Source: CAZGMC01 sp964526565 (GTDB taxonomy: Bacteria; Pseudomonadota; Alphaproteobacteria; DSM-16000; Inquilinaceae). From it: a stretch of 64,000 bases of DNA. How positions within the stretch are numbered: position 1 is the first letter of the stretch; each line of letters starts with the position of its first letter. The notes under the pieces are model-generated. The model had not been told where the DNA came from and made no database searches. It worked only from the letters and a program-made list of their open reading frames with translations. This document shows, one piece after another, positions 8,007-16,981 of this stretch. Position numbers and translations under genes: made by a program. The stretch is from positions 1 through 64,000 of the forward strand of contig CAZGMC010000006.1 in NCBI GenBank assembly GCA_964526565.1, written 5' to 3'.

Positions 8007-8708
8007 ATGGAAAAACACATCGTGCACGCCTACGACCGCGAGCTCGAGGAGATCCATACCAGGCTGCTGGAGTTGGGCGGTCTGGTGGAGAGCCAGTTCG
8101 ACCGCGCCATCGAGGCCCTGGTCGAGCGCAAGCCGGCCCTGGCCGACGAGGTGATCGCCACCGACAGGCGGGTGGACGCCCTCGACCGGGCGATCGGTGA
8201 GGCGGTCGTGTTGATTGTCATCAGGCGCCAGCCGGTGGCCAACGACCTGCGCACAATCTTCGCCGCCGGGCAGATCGCCCAGGCGCTCGAGCGCATCGGC
8301 GACATCGTCGCCAACATCGCCAAGCGGTCGCTGGCGCTGAGCCGCTATTCCGGGCTGGCGCCCGCCCTGAACGTGCGCGAGTTCGCCCAGTCGGTGCGCC
8401 GCATGCTGGCCCTGGCGCTGCAGGCCTTTGCCGAAGAGCAGATCGACTTGGCGCTGCAGGTCTGGCGCGGCGATGTGGAGATCGACCGGCGCCACGCCAG
8501 CCTGTTCCGCGACACGCTGGCGGCCATGCAGGGCAGCCAGGAGAACGTGGTGCCGGGCGCGCACCTGCTGTTCGTGCTGAAGAACCTGGAGCGCATCGGC
8601 GACTACGCGACGTCGATCGCCGAGGCCTGCCATTTCACCGCGACCGGCCGGTACCCGGCCGGCGAGCGGCCGAAGGCCGACACGACCAGCCAGTGGGTGC
8701 CGGAGTGA
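8007..8708 (+). CDS. phoU: Phosphate signalling complex protein PhoU
   Basis: The 233-residue protein has the two repeated PhoU helical bundles: RELEEIHTRLLELGGLVE and LVERKPALADEV in the first half, and the diagnostic LERIGDIVANIAKR and LKNLERIGDYATSIAE metal-binding motifs around residues 95-110 and 195-210. PhoU links the PstSCAB phosphate transporter to PhoR and represses the Pho regulon under phosphate sufficiency. Here it is an isolated gene without pst or phoB/phoR neighbours. No clear Pho box was found upstream. Confidence 0.95.
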   Translation: MEKHIVHAYDRELEEIHTRLLELGGLVESQFDRAIEALVERKPALADEVIATDRRVDALDRAIGEAVVLIVIRRQPVANDLRTIFAAGQIAQALERIGDIVANIAKRSLALSRYSGLAPALNVREFAQSVRRMLALALQAFAEEQIDLALQVWRGDVEIDRRHASLFRDTLAAMQGSQENVVPGAHLLFVLKNLERIGDYATSIAEACHFTATGRYPAGERPKADTTSQWVPE

Positions 8709-8987
8709 CGCCTCGGCCCGGCGCCATGCCGCGCATCGGCCGCGACCCGGGATCATCGGCCTGCCATGCAGGTCATGGAGTCGCCTGCTCCTTGAGGTTC
8801 CGCCCGACCGCCATCTCCGAACGGCCGCAAAAGCTCTGCACTCTTGTGCGCCGCACCGGCTTGTATTAATTTTTTATGAAGGTTCTTTGAACTCTGGCAG
8901 GTCAGCGGCTCGCCAGGTTGGGCATGTGGCTGACGGCTTCACTTTGGCCCGCTTCGTCCGCCCGATGCTGCCAATGGCGTTGCGCTG
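8709..8987. other. Intergenic region
   Basis: About 280 bp after phoU. It contains an A+T-rich stretch near 8862-8890 (TATTAATTTTTTATGAAGG) that could be a promoter for the next gene; nothing else is recognisable. Confidence 0.3.
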
Positions 8988-9851
8988 TTGACGTCAAAAC
9001 ATGACTCTGGCTCGGGAAGTGCTGTGCTCTTCAAACCATTCCGGGATCAACGAATACCTTTGCTGAGAGTCCTGGTGCTCGCCTACCTGCCGGCACTCAT
9101 GCTGCTCTTTTGTGTAGGTCTGGCCGGCGTCTTGACACAGGTCAGGGTGGCAGACCTTACCCGTGACATGGCCGTCGCTGCCGGTGTGCCGCTATACTTC
9201 GGCATTCTCTCAAATATTGGGATCTTTCTTTGGTGCGCTACCGCTTCGCTCTGCCTGTTGACGGCACTGTTGTTGCACAACATTTCTGATCAGGGCGACG
9301 CGAGAATTTTCTTGTTTTACGCAGGCGCGCTGACAATGCTGTTGATGTTTGACGATGCTTTTCTTTTTCATGAACGGATCGCGCCCCTCTATCTTGGCGT
9401 TGAAAACGAGGTGGTGCTCGCGATCCAGGGGTTGCTGCTGCTTGCAATTCTGATCAGGTACAGAAATGTGGTTGCCCAGAGCGATTACACTCTTCTCCTG
9501 CTCAGCCTGGGAGCCTTCGCCAGCGCCGTGGCCTTTGACAAGTTGAACGATTACGCACTGCTGTCCCGCTTCGGCATCGACTCCCAGGCGCTGAAATTTA
9601 TGCTGGAGGATGGGCTCAAGCTGCTCGGTATTGTCGGATGGCTCAGCTATTTCGCTCGGACGTGCCATGGCATCCTTCTTCAGTGCCTCAGGATGACCGC
9701 TGCGCCGCGCGCACACGCCGTTGCGCAGCCGCCGCTCGGCCAATCCCCGGCGGCACGCCAGCCGGCATCCCTTAAGTCGGGCCTTAAGTCGGGCCTTAAG
9801 GCGGGCCTTAAGGCGGGCCTGAAGTCGGGCGGCACGTCTGAGCTCTTGTGA
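8988..9851 (+). CDS. Polytopic membrane protein of unknown function
   Basis: 287 residues with about six hydrophobic segments (for example LRVLVLAYLPALMLLFCVGL, and the stretches beginning FGILSNIGIF, FLFYAGALTM, LAIQGLLLLA and LLLSLGAFAS) and a conserved-looking polar motif FDDAFLFHERI inside the membrane region. Base composition is visibly lower in G+C than its neighbours, suggesting transfer. The start is uncertain: TTG at 8988 is the furthest in-frame candidate. The C-terminus carries a Lys/Gly/Leu tail encoded by a 12-bp tandem repeat. No family name can be assigned. Confidence 0.6.
   Translation: MTSKHDSGSGSAVLFKPFRDQRIPLLRVLVLAYLPALMLLFCVGLAGVLTQVRVADLTRDMAVAAGVPLYFGILSNIGIFLWCATASLCLLTALLLHNISDQGDARIFLFYAGALTMLLMFDDAFLFHERIAPLYLGVENEVVLAIQGLLLLAILIRYRNVVAQSDYTLLLLSLGAFASAVAFDKLNDYALLSRFGIDSQALKFMLEDGLKLLGIVGWLSYFARTCHGILLQCLRMTAAPRAHAVAQPPLGQSPAARQPASLKSGLKSGLKAGLKAGLKSGGTSELL
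9771..9830. repeat. 12-bp in-frame tandem repeat, five copies
   Basis: CTTAAGTCGGGC and variants repeated five times at the 3' end of the preceding gene. It adds repeated SGLK-type tetrapeptides to the protein C-terminus. Confidence 0.9.
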
Positions 9852-9989
9852 GCCGGGCAAGACCCTGCAGCACCGGCGCCCCCGACCGGCTCCGTGCAGG
9901 GAGGCCGGCCGGGCACATGTACCGGCCGGGCGCGGGTACCGGATGGGCCCGGGTACCGGATGGGCGCGGGCGCTGGATGCGGACCGGCG

Positions 9990-10802
9990 TCAGCTCCCCG
10001 GCAGGGCCCGGATCGAGGTGCCCGCCGAGCCGGACTGCGCCCGCAGCATGGCCAGCCGGCCCGACACGTTCAGTCCGCTCGGGCTCGGTGGACCGCCGAC
10101 CGCGGCCAATGCCGCGGCGATGTTGGGATCGTCCTCTTCCGGCTTGCTCGGCTGGAGGAGTTCGGTCTTGAGGCGGGCGGCCTCGGCCTCCTTCAGGTCC
10201 TCCTCGGCGGCGTGGCGCATGGCCTTGAGCGCGACCGACAGCCCACTGGTGGCGCCGGCCAGCCCGGCCGCCTGACGCGCCGCCTCGGCCCGGCGCTCCG
10301 AGGCGATGCGCTGCTGCTCGGCGGATTTCATGTCGCGCTGGGCCCGTTCGAGCTCCGAGCGGGCGGTGCGCAGCCTGCCGCCCAGGTCCTGGTAGGTCTT
10401 CTCCAGCATGTGCATGAACTCGGTCGCCTCGACCGCGTCGCGCCGCTCCCGCTCGACCTCCGGGTTCATCTTCTCAAGCATGTCGACCAGGGTCACCAGG
10501 CTCTTCTCCAGGGCCGCCTTGCGGTTGGGGTCGGGCTCGGCCATCATCTGCTGCTCAAGCTTCTCGGCAGCGGCCATGCGCTGCGCGGCGAGCTGCTGGA
10601 TGGCGTCGGCCTCCTTCTTCTCGCGCTCGAACGTCATGCGCGACTCGGCAAGCTCCTTGCCCAGCGTGTCCAGCGACTCCTCCATCTGGCGCATTTCCGC
10701 TTCGGTCGCCGCCTTCGGGTCGAGACGGACCAGGAATTCGACGCCGCTTTGAAGCATCTGGTCGGACTTCACGCCGACCATGTTCTTGATGAAACCGAGC
10801 AT
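9990..10802 (-). CDS. PspA/IM30-like (YjfJ-like) coiled-coil protein
   Basis: 270 residues, almost entirely charged helical coiled coil (residues about 25-215) after an amphipathic N-terminus MLGFIKNMVGVKSDQ. Architecture and location beside a DUF2491 (YjfK-like) gene match the YjfJ branch of the PspA/IM30 membrane-stress family, which forms oligomers on the inner face of the membrane. The start at 10802 gives the amphipathic N-terminus. The C-terminal 50 residues are Pro/Gly-rich and probably disordered. Assignment rests on architecture and neighbourhood rather than a diagnostic motif. Confidence 0.65.
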   Translation of the reverse strand: MLGFIKNMVGVKSDQMLQSGVEFLVRLDPKAATEAEMRQMEESLDTLGKELAESRMTFEREKKEADAIQQLAAQRMAAAEKLEQQMMAEPDPNRKAALEKSLVTLVDMLEKMNPEVERERRDAVEATEFMHMLEKTYQDLGGRLRTARSELERAQRDMKSAEQQRIASERRAEAARQAAGLAGATSGLSVALKAMRHAAEEDLKEAEAARLKTELLQPSKPEEDDPNIAAALAAVGGPPSPSGLNVSGRLAMLRAQSGSAGTSIRALPGS

Positions 10803-10932
10803 GTGACGACTCCCTCCTTGCTTCGATTCTGATGGACGTTCGCCGGGCATGACCCGGCACCGCGGGGCGGCCCCGCAGGCATCGCTCCCGATCGGGCTGC
10901 GCATGGCGCTGCGCACGACATTGCGAGACGGT

Positions 10933-11586
10933 CTACGAGAGGGACACGGCGGCGGGGTCGACGCGGACCCCGGCGGCGAGCACGATCCAGGTGGCGGCGC
11001 GATGCTCGACCTTCTCCGCCCAGAGCAGCTCGACGGCCGGCGCCGGATCCGTTCCTCCGGTCTGCCGCCGGTAGAGATGGCCGGCATGCCGGCGCGACTC
11101 GACGGGGCCGCGCAGGCGCACCTGCTCATAGCGGGTCATCGGCACGGCCCAGCCGCTGCCCGGCGGATCGACCCGCTCATGGACGTCGCCGGCCGGCGTC
11201 GTCAGGGTGGCGAGACCGAGCTTTCCCGCCGGCGGCAGGGTCCATTCCGCCAGCGCCGCGCCGCTCAGCCCCTGGGTCAGGATCGAACAGAAGTACCGTG
11301 CCTCCGGGCCCTCGGTCGTCGCGGCGATCTCGACGAACCGCTCGCCGGGTGCTGCCACATGGCTGAGCGGATAGAGACGCCAGGTGTGACGGCCGCTTTG
11401 CGCCAGCCGCCCGACGCCGCCGATCACCGTGCCTTCGGGTTCGGGCGCGGCGACACGCAGCAGGCCCTCCCCCAGAATGAACATGGAAGGATCGACGAGC
11501 ATTTTCATGCCGATCAGGTTGCCGCTGCGGTGGCCGAAGTCCTCCATCCCGCCACGCAACATATCGGCCAGCGTCACACCGTCCAT
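10933..11586 (-). CDS. DUF2491 (YjfK-like) protein
   Basis: 217 residues from the ATG at 11586, close to the 219 of E. coli YjfK; a GTG at 11628 would add 14 residues. Beta-rich protein with features of DUF2491: YPLSHVAAPGERFVEIAA, YFCSILTQGLSG and a basic C-terminal half with WAVPMTRYEQVRL. In enterobacteria yjfJ-yjfK lie in a membrane-stress cluster. Here the gene is upstream of, and in the same orientation as, the PspA-like gene (130 bp gap). The biochemical role is unknown. Confidence 0.7.
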   Translation of the reverse strand: MDGVTLADMLRGGMEDFGHRSGNLIGMKMLVDPSMFILGEGLLRVAAPEPEGTVIGGVGRLAQSGRHTWRLYPLSHVAAPGERFVEIAATTEGPEARYFCSILTQGLSGAALAEWTLPPAGKLGLATLTTPAGDVHERVDPPGSGWAVPMTRYEQVRLRGPVESRRHAGHLYRRQTGGTDPAPAVELLWAEKVEHRAATWIVLAAGVRVDPAAVSLS

Positions 11587-12217
11587 GTTCGGGTGATCCT
11601 GCGCATTCTGCCAAGCAGGAGCGAACACTACACTTGATCAAGGGCCCGGGCAACTCATTCGACATGGCCGATACAGGCTCTTGCACAATACCGGAACCGG
11701 TCGGCGGGACCGCAACATGTGGGCGCCCTTGTCCGAAAGGCGGCAACATGTAGTGCCATGCTCGGATCCGGTTCCCATCCTGCAAGAACCTCCGATGGCA
11801 GCACTTTTTTCTGACGTGACGGGAACATCAGAAAGTCATGATATGATGATTGGCTGATTTCTGTCCATCGGTTGCAGATACCTGGCAAGGACAGGAATCG
11901 TCGCCATTCGCCCATGATCGGACCACCAGAACAACAAACCGGACGGGGACCACAAGGCAAGCACCCATGGCTGATAATGCTTTCTGTCTTCTACCTGAAG
12001 TTGCTCCCCTTCATTTCCGCATTTTTCGATTCAACTTGTTTCGGGATGACCATCAAGGCAATAATCGGGTGCTGTGCCGTGCCACCGGCTGATGCGTGAA
12101 CATGTCTGTCCGGGGCCAGGCGTTGATCCGGCAGGCCGGAGCGGAAGTGCTGCGGAAGGGACGACCTCGGAGAGGCCCGCAGCAGCAGCCCAAGCCCGCG
12201 ATCAGAGGGAGGCGGCG
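11587..12217. promoter_or_regulatory. Divergent intergenic region of the PspA/SPFH locus
   Basis: About 630 bp separate the DUF2491 gene from the SPFH gene transcribed the other way, so both promoters must lie here. The sequence around 11800-11860 and 11990-12070 is A+T-rich compared with the window, consistent with promoters. No operator motif or convincing ORF was identified. Confidence 0.4.
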
Positions 12218-13369
12218 GTGAGCTTCTGGAGCAGTCTGAGCGGCGAGTTCGTCGACGTCGTCGAATGGACCGACGACAGCCAGGACACGATGGTCTGGCG
12301 GTTCGAGCGGCACGGCAACGAGATCAAGTACGGCGCCCAGCTCACGGTCCGCGAAAGCCAGGTCGCGGTCTTCGTCAATGAGGGCCAGGTCGCCGACGTC
12401 TTCCATCCCGGCCGGTATGAGCTGGAGACCCGCAACGTGCCGATCCTGTCCACCCTGCAGGCGTGGCGGCACGGCTTCGAGAGCCCGTTCAAGGCCGAGG
12501 TCTATTTCGTCAACATGCGCCGCTTCACCGACCTGAAGTGGGGCACCAAAAACCCTGTGATGCTGCGCGATCCGGAGTTCGGCCCGGTGCGGCTGCGCGC
12601 CTTCGGCACCTACGTGATCCGGGTGATGGACCCCGGCACCTTCATGCGCGAGATCGTCGGCACCGACGGGCATTTCACGACCGACGAGGTGACCGACCAG
12701 CTGCGCAACATGATCGTCAGCCGCTTTGCCACGGTGGCCGCCGGCAGCGGCATCCCGGTGCTGGACCTCGCCGCCAGCTACGACCAGCTCAGCGACTTCG
12801 TCACGCAGAAGATCGCGCCGGAGATGGCCGTCTATGGCCTGGAGCTCACGAAACTTCTGGTCGAGAACGTGTCGCTGCCCAAGTCGGTCGAGGAGGCGCT
12901 GGACCGGCGCACCGCCATGGGCGTGGTCGGCGACCTGAACCGTTACACCCGGTTCCAGACCGCCGAGGCGATTCGCGAGGCCGCCGGCAACACGGGCGCG
13001 GCGGGCAGCGGCATGGGGCTGGGCGTCGGCATGATGATGGCCGACCGTCTGGGCCGGGCAGCCCAGCCGGAGGGACAGGCCGCCGGGCAGGCCGCCGGGC
13101 AGGCCGGGCAACCATCGCCGTGGGGCCAGCCGGCGCCGGCCGCCCCGCCGCCGCTGCCGGAGGAGACGCCGTACTACGTGGCCGTCGACGGCCGCCAGAC
13201 CGGGCCGTTCGCCATGGACGTCCTGCGCCGGCAGGCGGCGAGCGGCGAGCTGACCCGCGACACCTATGTCTGGACCCAGGGCATGGCGGCCTGGGCGCGG
13301 GCCGGGGAGGTGCCGGCGCTGGCCGCCCTGTTCGCTGCCATGCCGCCGCCGCTGCCGCCCGCCTCCTGA
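12218..13369 (+). CDS. SPFH domain protein with C-terminal GYF-like domain
   Basis: 383 residues from a GTG preceded by AGAGGGAGGCGG. Residues about 30-260 form an SPFH (virion-core/YdjI-like) domain: WRFERHGNEIKYGAQL, AVFVNEGQVADVFHPGRYEL, then a helical region with DRRTAMGVVGDL. A glycine/proline-rich linker with repeated GQAA follows, then a GYF_2-type domain at residues about 310-370 (YYVAVDGRQTGPF, LTRDTYVWTQGMAAW). SPFH-GYF proteins of this type are repeatedly found with PspA-like and zinc-ribbon proteins in predicted envelope-stress modules. It probably scaffolds a membrane-associated complex. Confidence 0.85.
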   Translation: MSFWSSLSGEFVDVVEWTDDSQDTMVWRFERHGNEIKYGAQLTVRESQVAVFVNEGQVADVFHPGRYELETRNVPILSTLQAWRHGFESPFKAEVYFVNMRRFTDLKWGTKNPVMLRDPEFGPVRLRAFGTYVIRVMDPGTFMREIVGTDGHFTTDEVTDQLRNMIVSRFATVAAGSGIPVLDLAASYDQLSDFVTQKIAPEMAVYGLELTKLLVENVSLPKSVEEALDRRTAMGVVGDLNRYTRFQTAEAIREAAGNTGAAGSGMGLGVGMMMADRLGRAAQPEGQAAGQAAGQAGQPSPWGQPAPAAPPPLPEETPYYVAVDGRQTGPFAMDVLRRQAASGELTRDTYVWTQGMAAWARAGEVPALAALFAAMPPPLPPAS

Positions 13370-13483
13370 GCCGCCTTCTCCGCCCCGGCCGTCCCGGCCG
13401 GCGGGGCCGGGTTCAGCCAACCATATCCCATGACCGCCCGATCCCGACCGGGATCCAACACAACAAGACCCGGAGCCTCCGAA

Positions 13484-14566
13484 ATGCCAGACACGGCGCA
13501 GTTCGCCTGCGAAGCCTGCGGTGCGGTGCTGAGCTATGCGCCGGGCACCACCACCCTGGTCTGCGACTACTGCGGCCACAGCAACGAGATCGCCCCGGAA
13601 GCCCGGACGTCGCTCGACGAGCTCAGCTTCGAGCAGGGGCTGAGCGCTGCCCGCGGCTCCGACGAGGTGATCGAGGCGCTGACCACGACCTGTGCCGCCT
13701 GCGCCGCCGAGTTCACCCTGCAGGAGGGGATCACCGCGGACCACTGCCCGTTCTGCGGCCACAACGTGGTGCTGGAACCGCAGAGCCACCGCATGCTGAA
13801 GCCGCGCGGCGTGCTGCCCTTCGCCCTCGACGCCAAGGCGGCGCGCGAGCATTTCCGTCGGTGGATCCGGTCGCTGTGGTTCGCGCCCAACGACCTGGTC
13901 CGCTTCGCCAAGGCCGACGACGCGTTCAACGGCATCTACGTGCCCTACTGGACCTATGACTGCCGGACAAGCTCCCGCTATCGCGGCCAGCGCGGCACCA
14001 ACTACACGACCACCGAGACCTACACGGCGATCGAAAAGGGCAGGCAGGTGCGCCGCACGCGCACCGTCGTGCGGGTCCGCTGGCGGCCGGTCGGCGGCAC
14101 CGTGTCCCGCGGCTTTGACGACGTGCTGGTGCTGGCGTCGGACAAGCTGCCGCGGGAGTACACCGAGAGGCTGGAGCCGTGGGACCTGCAGGCGCTCACC
14201 GGCTACGACCCGCGCTATCTGAGCGGCTTCCGGGCGGAGCGCTACTGCATCGACCTGGCCCAGGGCTTCGCGCACGCCAAGCGGATCATGGACCGCGTGA
14301 TCCGCCAGGACGTGCGGCGCGACATCGGCGGCGACCACCAGCGGATCGACAGCCTCACCACCCGCCACCAGGACATCACCTACAAGCACATCCTGATGCC
14401 GATCTGGGTGGCGGCCTATCGCTACGGCGGCAAGCCCTACCGCATCGTGGTCAACGGCCGCACCGGCGAAGTCCAGGGCGAGCGTCCCTACAGCTGGATC
14501 AAGATCGCGCTCGCCGTGCTGCTGGTCGCCATCATCGTTGTTGCCTTTTTCTATTTCGCGCAATAG
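13484..14566 (+). CDS. Double zinc-ribbon, single-TM protein
   Basis: 360 residues starting at MPDTAQ. Two zinc ribbons are visible: FACEACG...VCDYCGH (residues 8-32) and TTCAACAAEF...CPFCGHN (about 73-97). A middle domain follows (FRRWIRSLWFAPNDL, YVPYWTYDC, tyrosine-rich), and a single C-terminal TM helix (IALAVLLVAIIVVAFFYF) that leaves only AQ outside. It lies 114 bp after the SPFH gene and is probably co-transcribed; proteins of this form are common partners of SPFH/PspA genes. It is likely a tail-anchored cytoplasmic-facing protein; function unproven. Confidence 0.8.
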   Translation: MPDTAQFACEACGAVLSYAPGTTTLVCDYCGHSNEIAPEARTSLDELSFEQGLSAARGSDEVIEALTTTCAACAAEFTLQEGITADHCPFCGHNVVLEPQSHRMLKPRGVLPFALDAKAAREHFRRWIRSLWFAPNDLVRFAKADDAFNGIYVPYWTYDCRTSSRYRGQRGTNYTTTETYTAIEKGRQVRRTRTVVRVRWRPVGGTVSRGFDDVLVLASDKLPREYTERLEPWDLQALTGYDPRYLSGFRAERYCIDLAQGFAHAKRIMDRVIRQDVRRDIGGDHQRIDSLTTRHQDITYKHILMPIWVAAYRYGGKPYRIVVNGRTGEVQGERPYSWIKIALAVLLVAIIVVAFFYFAQ

Positions 14567-14591
14567 CAGGCGGGGGGGGCGGCGGACGCGG

Positions 14592-14723
14592 CTGGACTGG
14601 TAGAACCACGTACGACGTTCCGAGATCCGGGTGGCGGTTGACCGCGGCAGCCTCCCCGACCTTGCCGCAAGTCCGGGGAACGCAGGTCGGCTCCGGCGGG
14701 ATGGTCGGTGCCAGTCCCACCAG
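14592..14723 (+). ncRNA. Candidate structured RNA upstream of thrS
   Basis: The non-coding sequence can fold into a closed multi-stem structure: GGACTGG (14594-14600) pairs perfectly with CCAGTCC (14711-14717), CGTTCC (14616-14621) with GGAACG (14677-14682), GCGG/CCGC forms a hairpin at 14634-14645, and CCCCG..CTTG/CAAG..CGGGG forms another at 14654-14678 (partly exclusive with the second stem). It lies in the 410-bp gap before thrS, so it could be a leader, a small RNA (a 6S-like rod was considered) or chance pairing in GC-rich DNA. It matches no family I can name. Confidence 0.3.
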
Positions 14724-14976
14724 CAGGATGATGTTTTCGTGGTATCGTCGGCGGCCGCGCAGGCGCTGCCACCCAGTTCCCTGCCCTTGGTGAGACTGGA
14801 CCGGCACTCTTGGGTTGCCGCGAGGTGCGTCCACCTGGGTGAAAGGGCCGGATCGGCCGGCTCGGACATGGCAATCTTGCGAGTCGGGGGGCTTGGGCCC
14901 ACACTTCTTGACTCCGGATTGATTCCCCATAAAGTCCGCTTGCGCATTGCGGAAGACGGAGTATCAAGGGCTTGCC

Positions 14977-16938
14977 ATGCAACAAGCCGCAGAAATCGAT
15001 CGCGAGATCGCCATCACGCTGCCCGACGGCTCGGTCAGGGGCTTTCCGGCGCCGGTGACCGGGGCCGAGGTGGCCGCCGCCGTGTCGCCGCGGCTGGCCC
15101 GCGACGCCATCGCCGTCAAGGTCGACGGCACCGTGCGCGACCTCGACACCCGCATCGGCCGCGACGCCACGGTCGAGGTGGTCACGCGCGACCACGGCGA
15201 GGCGCTGCAGCTGATCCGCCACGACGCCGCGCACGTGATGGCCGAGGCGGTGCAGGCCCTCTATCCCGGCACTCAGGTGACCATCGGCCCGGCCATCGAG
15301 ACCGGGTTCTACTACGACTTCGCCCGGCCGGAGCCGTTCACGCCCGAGGATCTCGTGCGCATCGAGGAGAAGATGCACGAGATCGTCGACCGTGCCACGC
15401 CGATCGTGCGCGAGGAGTGGGACCGCCAGGACGCGATCAACTTTTTCAAATCGATCGGCGAGAAGTACAAGGCCGAGATCATCGCCGACCTGGCCGAGAC
15501 CGAGGTCATCTCGGTCTACCGCCAGGGCGACTGGCTGGACCTGTGCCGCGGCCCGCACATGCCGTCGACGGCCAATGTCGGCCACGCCTTCAAGCTGATG
15601 AAGGTGGCCGGCGCCTACTGGCGCGGTGACCACCGCAACGAGATGCTGCAGCGCATCTACGGCACGGCATGGCGCAACGACAAGGAACTCCAGGGCTACC
15701 TGACCCAGATCGAGGAGGCGGAGAAGCGCGACCACCGCCGCCTGGGCCGCGAGATGGACCTGTTCCATTTCCAGGAGGAGGCGCCGGGCGCCGTCTTCTG
15801 GCACCCGCGCGGCTGGACGCTGTTCCGCCTGCTGGTGGACTACATGCGCCGCCGCCAGGACGCCGCCGGCTACATCGAGGTCAACACGCCGGAGGTGATG
15901 GACCGCAGCCTGTGGGAGGCGTCGGGCCACTGGCAGACCTTCCGCGAGCACATGTACACGACCCAGACCGACGACGAGCGGGTCTTCGCCATCAAGCCGA
16001 TGAACTGTCCCGGCCACATCCAGATCTTCAAGCAGGGGGTGACCAGCTATCGCAACCTGCCGCTGCGGATGGCCGAGTTCGGCAAGGTCCACAGGTACGA
16101 GCCGTCCGGCGCGCTGCACGGGCTGATGCGGGTGCGCGCCTTCACCCAGGACGACGCGCACATTTTCTGCACCGACGACCAGATGGAGTCCGAGTGCCGC
16201 GAGGTCGTGGAACTGATCCTGGACATCTACCGGGATTTCGGCTTCGAGGACGTGCGCATCAAGTTCGCCGACCGGCCGCCCAAGCGGATCGGCTCCGACG
16301 AAGTGTGGGACCGGCTGGAAGCGGCGCTGCGCGGCGCGCTCGACCACATGGGCTATCCCTATACGGTCAACCCCGGCGAGGGCGCGTTCTATGGGCCGAA
16401 GCTGGAGTTCGTGCTGCGCGACGCCATCGGCCGCGACTGGCAGTGCGGCACGCTGCAGGTCGACCTGAACCTGCCGCAGCGGCTGAACGCCACCTATGTC
16501 GGCGAGGACGGGCACAAGCACCACCCGGTGATGCTGCACCGCGCCCTGTTCGGCTCGCTTGAGCGATTCTTCGGGATCCTGATCGAGCACCATGCCGGCC
16601 GAATGCCGCTGTGGCTGGCGCCGGAGCAGGCGGTGGTGGCGACCATCACCGGCGATGCCGACGCCTATGCGCAGGAGGTGCATGCCACCCTGAAGCGGGC
16701 CGGCCTGCGCGCCGGCATCGACCTGCGCAACGAGAAGATCAACTACAAGGTCCGCGAGCACAGCCTGGAGAAGATCCCGGTGCTGGTGGTCGTCGGGCAG
16801 CGCGAGGCGGAGCAGCGGACGGTGGCGCTGCGCCGGCTGGGCGGCAAGGCGCAGGAAGTTCTTGCCCTTGATGACGCCGTCCATAAACTCAGCCAGGAGG
16901 CCGTGTCGCCGATCGACCGCCGCGCGCGGGCGACGTAA
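14977..16938 (+). CDS. thrS: Threonyl-tRNA synthetase
   Basis: 653 residues, the normal ThrRS length, charging tRNA-Thr. Domains in order: N-terminal TGS domain (residues 1-70), editing domain with the HDAAHVMAEA motif (about 80), and class II catalytic core with WHPRGWTLF, the zinc ligand Cys in MNCPGHIQIF, FGKVHRYEPSG (motif 2) and HRALFGSLERFF (motif 3), then a C-terminal anticodon-binding domain. The ATG at 14977 is chosen because the TGS domain begins within ten residues. infC follows after 40 bp, the classic thrS-infC order. Confidence 0.98.
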   Translation: MQQAAEIDREIAITLPDGSVRGFPAPVTGAEVAAAVSPRLARDAIAVKVDGTVRDLDTRIGRDATVEVVTRDHGEALQLIRHDAAHVMAEAVQALYPGTQVTIGPAIETGFYYDFARPEPFTPEDLVRIEEKMHEIVDRATPIVREEWDRQDAINFFKSIGEKYKAEIIADLAETEVISVYRQGDWLDLCRGPHMPSTANVGHAFKLMKVAGAYWRGDHRNEMLQRIYGTAWRNDKELQGYLTQIEEAEKRDHRRLGREMDLFHFQEEAPGAVFWHPRGWTLFRLLVDYMRRRQDAAGYIEVNTPEVMDRSLWEASGHWQTFREHMYTTQTDDERVFAIKPMNCPGHIQIFKQGVTSYRNLPLRMAEFGKVHRYEPSGALHGLMRVRAFTQDDAHIFCTDDQMESECREVVELILDIYRDFGFEDVRIKFADRPPKRIGSDEVWDRLEAALRGALDHMGYPYTVNPGEGAFYGPKLEFVLRDAIGRDWQCGTLQVDLNLPQRLNATYVGEDGHKHHPVMLHRALFGSLERFFGILIEHHAGRMPLWLAPEQAVVATITGDADAYAQEVHATLKRAGLRAGIDLRNEKINYKVREHSLEKIPVLVVVGQREAEQRTVALRRLGGKAQEVLALDDAVHKLSQEAVSPIDRRARAT

Positions 16939-16981
16939 GGCCACGGGGCGGGACCGCCGGGCAAATCAAAGGAGGTGTTTC

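Noticed and set aside
11655..11960. 101-codon minus-strand frame in the PspA/SPFH intergenic region
   Set aside because: No RBS, no domain and poor composition; more likely promoter DNA.
14592..14830. tmRNA, SRP RNA, RNase P RNA or cobalamin riboswitch upstream of thrS
   Set aside because: No tag reading frame, no GGAAG-type SRP loop, no RNase P core and no B12-box could be identified; kept only as an unnamed structured candidate.
14908..14934. Sigma-70 promoter TTGACT / ATAAAG before thrS
   Set aside because: The spacer would be only 15 bp or less, so it is not reported as a promoter.
12053..16944. Minus-strand open frames of 964 and 797 codons across the SPFH, zinc-ribbon and thrS genes
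   Set aside because: They are antisense to well-identified genes and lack recognisable motifs.
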